Below are positions 57,329-64,000 of a stretch of DNA of 64,000 nucleotides, in pieces. Source of the DNA: Ostrinia nubilalis (taxonomy: Eukaryota > Arthropoda > Insecta > Lepidoptera > Crambidae); the NCBI RefSeq assembly GCF_963855985.1, contig NC_087093.1:4595501-4659500 (forward strand), in the 5' to 3' direction. The first letter of the stretch is position 1, and every line of letters begins with the position of its first letter. The position numbers and the translations under genes are program-made. The notes under the pieces were generated by a model that worked only from the letters and a program-made list of their open reading frames with translations, made no database searches and was not told the DNA's origin.

Positions 57329-57390
57329 TCGTTCGTTCGTTCGTTTCAGCCAAATGACGTCCACTGCTGGACAAAGGTCTCCACCAAGGT
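57329..57390 (-). mobile_element. LINE 3' tail fragment
   Basis: (GTTC)n then GTTTCAGCCAAATGACGTCC and CACTGCTGGACAAAGGTCTC, same family and orientation as 1681, 21845, 41041 and 53473. Confidence 0.6.
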
Positions 57391-57815
57391 TAGGTAAGTA
57401 TGTGATTTTAATAAATTCTATAAAATGATGTAAAAGAAGCGGGAATTTAGAGCTTGTCATACAATTAAGAAAAATATGTAGGTAGAGGATGTGGAAATGT
57501 ACCATGTGGTTTCCACATCATGTAGTATTCAACGAGCAATTAAGAATAGTGATTTACTCATTAATTCTCCAGGATATACAAGGTGATTTTATTATCAGTG
57601 TCCAAATTTTTTTAATAAGCTCTATAGTAGGTACATTTTAAAAATATGAGTACAACTTTATCCTTATTATTCTTAAACGCGGCATTTTTCGCGAAAAAAA
57701 ATTATTGAAAAATCTAATTCGCGGCTGCCTATATCTTAATTTTGAAGGTTAAGGCTTATTTTCGAACACCATTGTCTATTAAACTTTGTAGTAAGCTGTG
57801 TGTTACTATTTTTCT

Positions 57816-58187
57816 ATGAACAAAGCAAATTATCCACGTGAGCCAATTTTGGAACCGCGGCAGAGGATAAAAATAAATAAATATGAAAAAATAAAAATGA
57901 TTTTTACGATAATCGATAAAGTTACTGATTCTGAGTTGCGCCTAAAATTTTGGATACTGATAACAAAGTCACCCTGTAGATTGTTTAGATTTGATAGACT
58001 TTGTCCCGCATGGTCTATGATTGAACCCGAAGTCACTCAGGTCCACATATCACAGCATAACAACACATTACCTACATGTAGGAAAAGATTCCAGTATAAT
58101 AAAGTCGGTAATTCAACTGTAGCTATCCGGAGGAACATCTTTAAGTGTTACTTAGTACGTACTTTAGAGTTTCCTTTAGTAAGTTAA
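57816..58187 (+). CDS. Unrecognised open frame, doubtful
   Basis: An open frame of about 120 codons starts at the second Met (MNKANYPREPILEPRQRIKI) and includes KFWILITKSPCRLFRF and a basic C-terminal half. No domain is recognised, no splice sites are obvious and composition is AT-driven. It may be chance or an old element. No function proposed. Confidence 0.12.
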   Translation: MNKANYPREPILEPRQRIKINKYEKIKMIFTIIDKVTDSELRLKFWILITKSPCRLFRFDRLCPAWSMIEPEVTQVHISQHNNTLPTCRKRFQYNKVGNSTVAIRRNIFKCYLVRTLEFPLVS

Positions 58188-60465
58188 ATATAATACGAGC
58201 ATGATAATCTTTGATTCTACTAGTACTTACAATAGTATAGTCAAGTACAGGGCTCTGTTTTCCATCATAAGTTTAACCGACATGGTCTTGATTCTATTTT
58301 TTTCCCTTTTCCAGCATCTAACACTAGCTAGCTTGTCATTTTACTAAGGGTTAATAATCCCATCCCAGATCCAGGTGGATCTACTCCTCAAATTAAGAAT
58401 TACAATTTCCAATGATATTTGGAAATTGTCTTTTTTGTTTAATAGTGCAATTCACGTAGTTTTTATTGTAACACCTGGAAAAGATCTTTCAAAAAGTTTG
58501 GTCTCGTGGTTGTGATTTTCCTCAAGAGCTTTCATTTATGTGTCAGAGATAGTATGAAAGTTTATACTTATAGCAAATCGGTACGCTAGAGCTCAAAATA
58601 CTAATTCACAAATCGGGGGTCCGTCTTCAAGTGGTTTCAAGCTACTGATCAGTCGTTCTTACACTGTGAGTACAGTAGCCACGCGGTGACGTAAGCAGAT
58701 GTAATCGCGTCGGTACGTTCAAAAGGCGATTCGTGATAGTTGTGACTAACGTCGGAATTGTGGCACTCATTGTGATTGAGCAAATAAAGTACGCTGTGAG
58801 ATAATTTATTGCGGGAAAGAGTTATTTGCAGTAATATGCCGAGACGTGGATTTCCCTGCTTGCATTTTGGTCTTGTTGGTAAAGGACCTTTCTGAGACCG
58901 TATAGTGGTCAAACTACCTTTCGTGGTCTCATTAACGTAGTAATATTAAGGCTTGGTATTTCTGCTAAAGTAGGTATTTTGCGCTGTCAAAATCTGCGCG
59001 CGCAATACTTCGCCGAAGACAGCGCGCCAAAGAGCTCTCGCGGCTACACAGTATAGAAAAACGCAGTTTAGAAATACGCAGTTGGTTAGGTTAGGTTGAC
59101 TTCCTTCCATTCAAGCGTCACACTCACAGCACTTTCTAATACAAATCATATCCAAGTGATACAAATTAAAACAACTTTCAAAATTTTGGGAATATATTTT
59201 AGAATCGAATAAATTTAGAATATAACTGCCAAAGTAAACACGGTTCAAAGAGGCGTGGCGTCACCCGACCTTCTGGAAGTACCGCGCCGGCTAAAAGAAT
59301 TTCAAGATTACGTCACCCGACCTATCGGTAGATCCTCGGGGGCTTGAGCGATTGGAAAAACATTTTATGATCAGTTACTCGTAGTAGCGATTATTTAGAG
59401 CTTGGATAATAAATTATAGTTGTTGCAATTCACGAAACTTTGCATGAGGTTAATTACACGAATCAGTACACGCATCAATTTTGTTCAGTCTTTTTGTTTA
59501 TTAAAAAATAATATTATCATACTAAAATTGCATACATATTTGTTTGTATTGGTCTGGGTGTTTTCTTTCCATAATTTATGTATAACGTATGTACGGGGCT
59601 CTGTATCGAAAATCACTATGAGCAATGAGCATCACACACGGTTACCTGGAGTGCATTACCGCAGCAAAATTTTTATAAATGTTGTGCTTTAGAGTGTCGA
59701 GAGTATAGCAGATAATTAGTCCATCGTGAGCAGAAATTTGTCCACTAATAGCAAAATTCGTTCAAATTATAGTTTTAAAGTTATTAGGAAAAAACAGATT
59801 TTGCTGGGGTAACGTTTCAAACATTACTCTGGCAATTTTTTTTTTGAAAGTCGTTCTATCCCGGAACCAAATACATGGATAGATAGCTCTTGTTGCGTAG
59901 TAATTTGTCCACGAATAGCAAAATTTGTTCGTGTTCCGGTTCTCAAGTTATTTAGAATTTTGCTGGGGTAATGTTTTGTGATGTCCCAGATCTCGTAAAT
60001 GGCTCAACGCAGAAGTTTGAAAAAAATACCAATGATAGACTTTGATATTATTTCCAAATTAGTTCAAACATTAGTCATTGATTTGAATGATAAACACCAG
60101 TGTAATTAAAAGATTTCGAAAATCAGATAAAACGGATTTGTGAGTAAACCAGTACTCTTACAATCGAATAAAAAGGTGCAGCATGTACCCTTGGTACACC
60201 TTTATAACCACAGTAAATATAAATGATGTGGCTTTGCGCAAAAGAGAGATTTCAAGAAATCTAATTTATTTTAACAGTCTTACTTTCGTGGCCGAATACG
60301 CGATTCCCTTATAACAAGGGAACATGGCATACAATGGACAAATTAAAATGTTCCTTGAATAAGCTATCCTGTTAATTTCAGCTTTATATTACGACTTACT
60401 TATAAGAAAGTTATCGAACTGCAAAACAATATCAGGAATTCTTCTATAAGCCGACCAAATTATAA

Positions 60466-60883
60466 GGCCTCAGCCTCGAACTTAGCGGGCAGCGGGACGG
60501 GAGCGGCGGCGGCGCGGCAGCGGCAGGATCTTATGCGTGAAATCAAATAGACCGGTTCTCGAAAACAGCGGCGCGGCAGCGGCGCCGGGGCGGGCAGCGG
60601 CGAGGGAGCGGGTAACGAGCGGGCAGCGCACTCCTTCTTTTGCCCACAATAAATCGAGCGTTAGGAATAAATTTGAATCGAAATAAAATTGTCGCCGTTG
60701 TTCAGACATTTCGTTTGCGAATAAAAACAAATATCTCGACAACATAACCCCGAACACAACACTTCGCCGCTAAAGCGCCGCGCGAGCTGCCCGCTTGTTT
60801 CGAGAACGGGTCTGCGTTGCCCGCCCCGCTCCCGCGCCGCCGCCGCCGCCGCCCCGCTGCCCGCTAAGTTCGAGGCTGAGGCC
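60466..60883. mobile_element. GC-rich 418-bp element with GGCCTCAGCCTCGAACTTAG ends and TAA duplication
   Basis: GGCCTCAGCCTCGAACTTAG and the exact complement at the right; TAA at 60463-60465 and 60884-60886. Subterminal GGC/GCC runs and CGGGCAGCGG repeats make it very GC-rich. It sits inside copy B. Confidence 0.82.
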
Positions 60884-61494
60884 TAAAGGTTACAAAAAAG
60901 CGACCGTTCCATACATCAACTCCAGTTTTAAATCCGTTGACATCTGCTGCAACTGCCATCTTTTTGGTTAGAAGATTCTTCCATCTTGCAGCGTAGACCT
61001 TTAACTACAGACCTTAGACAGTATTTTTGTGAAAATTCTTACGCATGGTGGAGGAAGGGACGCTCTAGACACTCAAGTCTACAAGGAGTCACATGAACTC
61101 CAGTTTTAAATCCGTTGACATCTGCTGCATCTGCCATCTTTTTGGCTAGAAGATTCTTCTATCTTGCAGCTTAGACCTTTAGCTACAGACCTTAGACAGT
61201 ATTTTTGAAACATTCTTACGCATGGTGGAGGAAGGGACGCTCTAGAGACTCAAGTCTACAAGGAGTCATATGAACTCCAGTTTTAAATCCGTTGACATCT
61301 GCTGCATCTGCCATCTTTTTGGCTAGAAGATTCTTCTATCTTACAGCTTAGACCTTTAGCTACAGACCTTAGACAGTATTTTTTATTATTTATTGTGTCA
61401 GTGTGCTCTTCTAAAGAGTGTAAGACGATTGTATGTAGGTACTATTAAAATGAAATTTTAACTCATTGGTTTTGTCTCATATTTGAGGAATGTA

Positions 61495-61593
61495 CGGTCA
61501 ACAGCACGTCAACGTAAACACTGTGGTATCTTACGAAGTTGCGATAGGGGCGACTTTGCAACGAAAATGTATAGCTTGATGTGCTGTCGACTG
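61495..61593. mobile_element. 99-bp TA-flanked MITE inside copy B
   Basis: Ends CGGTCAACAGCACGTCAA and TTGATGTGCTGTCGACTG, TA at both flanks. Copy A carries the empty site (GAATGTACTATG near 32022), proving insertion after the copies diverged. Confidence 0.85.
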
Positions 61594-62483
61594 TACTATG
61601 TATCATGAGTAGAGTCTTCGTTTAAAAGGATGCGAACGATTTAAATTTCAATAGGTAGACAAAATTGATAATTCTTAATTATCAAAAATTTAAGCTTTCT
61701 CCAGTAACACTGATATTATTATACTGTGACTCATCAAAGTCATCATTGTCAAAAATATTGACAAATCGCGAACTGTCACGGCCAAAAAACTGACACGCGT
61801 CCGTCCTCCGTAAGCGCCACCGCGCGACTGATTGAGATTGTCCAAGCCGTCATGGACGATTTTTTCCACATTTTTTAACATTGTAACTAAATAAGACGCA
61901 ATATAAAAATTTCATCCGTTAAAAGCCCTCAAGTTATTTCTGAACTTTAGTTTAGTAAAAGATTTAGAATCTCAAATCGCTTATTTTAAAAATAAAACCA
62001 TAAATAGAAAACGAATAGAGGTAACTTTGGGAATTTATTCTATCGAGTCAACTTCATCAAATCGTGTTTCCATCCGTTAATAGCCCTAGAAAATATCCTC
62101 AACTATGCCCAATAAAAATCTTAGCCTTTAATTTTACTGTTTAGTACCTCAAAAATGAAAAATGAAAACCTCATTTTCGCCATTTTCTCTGGTACCCGGC
62201 CTTAAGAAGAAGCTTTGTACGAAAAACCTGAATGCACCTTTTGGGTAGGTTTGTATCTACTATCATAGATCACATTTACCTGCAACACGCCTTGAGTGAA
62301 AACGGTATAAAGAAAAATCTACGAAATCGGTGTTAACTTGTTTCTTGTAAAGTTAAGAGCTACTTAGGGTTATTTTTTTCAGCTTTCCCCTGATATCGAT
62401 TTTATTGATTTTGAGCTACTTAGAGTTAGGGTTAGATTTTAATCTCATGCGCTAAAGGAAGCTAATATAATTTAAAAAAATCA

Positions 62484-62950
62484 GGTGTTCTTTTCGGGTC
62501 CAACGTTAAATCCGTGCTGCTCTATGGGTGTGAAACGTGGAAGGTCACCAAGGTCATCTCGCACCAGCTGCAGGTCTTCGTCAACCGCTGCCTTCGCCGA
62601 ATTCTCGGCATATACTGGCCTGAGAAAATCTCCAACGTCGAGCTATTGGAACGCTGCCACGAAATTCCGATCGACCAGCAGATCAAGCGCCGCAAGTGGA
62701 ACTGGATTGGCCACACTCTCCGAAGGGATCCCGATCACATCCCCAAGCAGGCTCTGGATTGGAACCCCCAAGGAAAGCGCAAACGTGGTCGCCCCAAGCA
62801 AACTTGGCGGCGCACTGTGGCAGACGCGGCGAAGAAGAACGGCAAGACTTGGAGCGAGATCAAACACATAGCTCAAGACCGAACGCGATGGAGGACTGTT
62901 GTGGACGCCCTCTGCCCCATCTAGGGGACATAGGACCATAAGTCTAAAGG
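62484..62950 (+). pseudogene. RTE-type LINE reverse transcriptase, C-terminal tail
   Basis: Open from about 62484 to the stop at 62922-62924: SNVKSVLLYGCETWKVTK, VNRCLRRILGIYWPEKISN, KRRKWNWIGHTLRRDP, GKRKRGRPKQTWRRTV and the terminal RTRWRTVVDALCPI. This is the familiar C-terminal end of craniofacial/RTE-like insect LINEs. It is 5'-truncated but the surviving frame is intact, so the insertion may be fairly young. Different family from the LINE at 21845. Confidence 0.8.
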
Positions 62951-63141
62951 TGTTCTTTTGTTATGTTACGTTGTAACATTATCTACTAGGATATTTGCAT
63001 TAAAGCATAGCATAACTGACAGAATACCTATGTATATTTTAATTATACTAGCAATAGTACTTGTACAATATTTTTTAACCACAAATTAATACTTATCAGC
63101 ATTTTCATAACGTTGCATTATTAAAATCTAAAGTAACTCAA

Positions 63142-63328
63142 AGGTGACTGACTGACTGACTTAGTGATCTATCAACGCACAGCCCAAACCACTGGACGGA
63201 TCGGGCTGAATTTGGCATGCAGGTAGATGTTATGACGTAGGCATCCGCTAAGAAAGGATTTTACGAAATTCCACCCCTAAGGGGGTAAAACGGGATCCAG
63301 GCGTACGAAGTCGCGGGCGGCCGCTAGT
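63142..63328 (-). repeat. CTAGCGGC...ACGCGTGGATCCCG interspersed repeat, reverse copy
   Basis: Inverse of 3212-3398: (GACT)n, CAGCCCAAACCACTGGACGG, TTTGGCATGCAGGTAGATGT, and the end ACGAAGTCGCGGGCGGCCGC then TAG. Confidence 0.65.
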
Positions 63329-63329
63329 T

Positions 63330-64000
63330 ACTCATAAATTGATAGCATCGGTCCAGATAATATAAATCTTTGGATAATTATAGTTTAACACCGTTTATTA
63401 GCTCATGTTTTATTGAATGCAATTAAGGAAAACTTAAAGAAATAAATGTCTTTATTTATACCTGGTGCCATTTAACAAATTACTGGAGTTGAAACGTTAT
63501 GTACTGGGTATGATTACTGTATTTTAGTAAATAAACGACCGTTGTATTTTATTATCTATAATTACTACTTGTCTATTTAGTTATTTTACTTATTTATTTA
63601 TATTTTGAGCGTAACAAATATACCTAAAGATTTTTTTTTTAATATACACAATCTTACTACGTACTTATTGATTTCATCTAAAACTTAACTGGATGTAAGG
63701 ACCAGAAAGGACTTTATTAATTACAAAAAGTCACTAATAACAATCTTACAATTGAAAAAGACTTTCAAAACATTGACATAATGACACTCGTACTTAATAA
63801 AATAAGTATGAAATTAAATGGATGCATATTATGTGAATAATTAATTGTAACAATATTCATAATCGTACAGTTTTAAAACATGAGGTTACTTATGAATGCT
63901 TTAGTAAAATAATATATTCAAATGATATACAGACAAACGGATACTAATTATCGATGTTTAACATGTCCCACTCTGTAATGGTGGTACAGTCCACTGAACA
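63330..64000. other. Intergenic AT-rich end of the window
   Basis: No exon, RNA gene or element end recognised. Confidence 0.35.

Larger units (their letters stand above)
58950..62201. mobile_element. TTAA-flanked nonautonomous element, copy B
   Basis: Same ends and flanking TTAA (58946-58949 and 62202-62205) as copy A, same orientation, and high identity outside indels. It lacks the CACAAGT insertion but has its own 1.2-kb extra segment (about 59661-60915, including a TAA-flanked MITE) and a 99-bp MITE at 61495. The tandem block has about 2.6 units (60920-61383). The 63-codon minus-strand frame at 61690-61881 encodes the same peptide as in copy A. Confidence 0.75.

Noticed and set aside
29713..62201. 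Direct repeats A and B as LTRs of one giant retroelement
   Set aside because: Each copy has its own TTAA target duplication and inverted ends, and two ordinary host genes lie between them.

Overview
This window looks like nuclear DNA of a moth or butterfly. It is AT-rich. Its genes have short exons with GT-AG introns. Gaps and introns are full of short interspersed repeats typical of Lepidoptera: CCCGCGGCTTCG-type Helitron/SINE-like units, (TTTGAC)n LINE tails, and many TA-, TWA- and TTAA-flanked MITEs. There is no bacterial, plasmid or phage signature. All gene models were assembled by hand from splice signals and reading-frame continuity; no alignment was run.

Five protein-coding genes are supported. 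(1) The last four exons of an ER thioredoxin-fold protein, best matched to DNAJC10/ERdj5, run forward at 251-3755 and end in an HDEF retrieval signal. (2) PIH1D1, the R2TP/HSP90 co-chaperone adaptor, is complete on the minus strand (9936 down to 8250; 5 exons, 296 aa). (3) EAF, the ELL-associated Pol II elongation factor, is complete and divergent from it on the plus strand (12989-22851; 8 exons, 348 aa). (4) An MFS sugar transporter of the Tret1-like type is on the plus strand (32825-35853; 3 coding exons, 483 aa). (5) A TAF6-like histone-fold protein, closest to TAF6L/SAF6 of SAGA, is on the plus strand (37052-41756; 9 exons, 545 aa). Three of the five (PIH1D1, EAF, TAF6L-like) are tied to RNA polymerase II assembly or transcription. 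They are separate transcription units, and nothing shows that they are co-regulated beyond the PIH1D1/EAF head-to-head layout.

Layout: 1-3.8 kb DNAJC10-like 3' end; 4.06-4.5 kb CpG-rich promoter-like island; 4.7-8.1 kb transposons (one hAT-type element with a perfect 8-bp target duplication); 8.2-9.9 kb PIH1D1; 10-13 kb shared upstream region; 13-22.9 kb EAF, whose introns hold a roughly 1-kb palindrome and a 2-kb tandem array that repeats the exon-6 splice donor; 22.9-32.6 kb repeats, including a dead Tc1 element with an intron-like insertion and copy A of a TTAA-flanked element; 32.8-35.9 kb transporter; 37-41.8 kb TAF6L-like gene; 41.8-64 kb gene-poor sequence with MITEs, a full SINE, tandem CACGTG/TATA promoter-like modules, copy B of the TTAA element, and a LINE reverse-transcriptase tail.

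The most unusual features are the EAF splice-donor array, the EAF intron palindrome, the two TTAA-element copies that act as empty-site controls for later insertions (one carrying a decayed ORF of an unassigned arthropod family), and an unrecognised coding-like segment in EAF intron 4.
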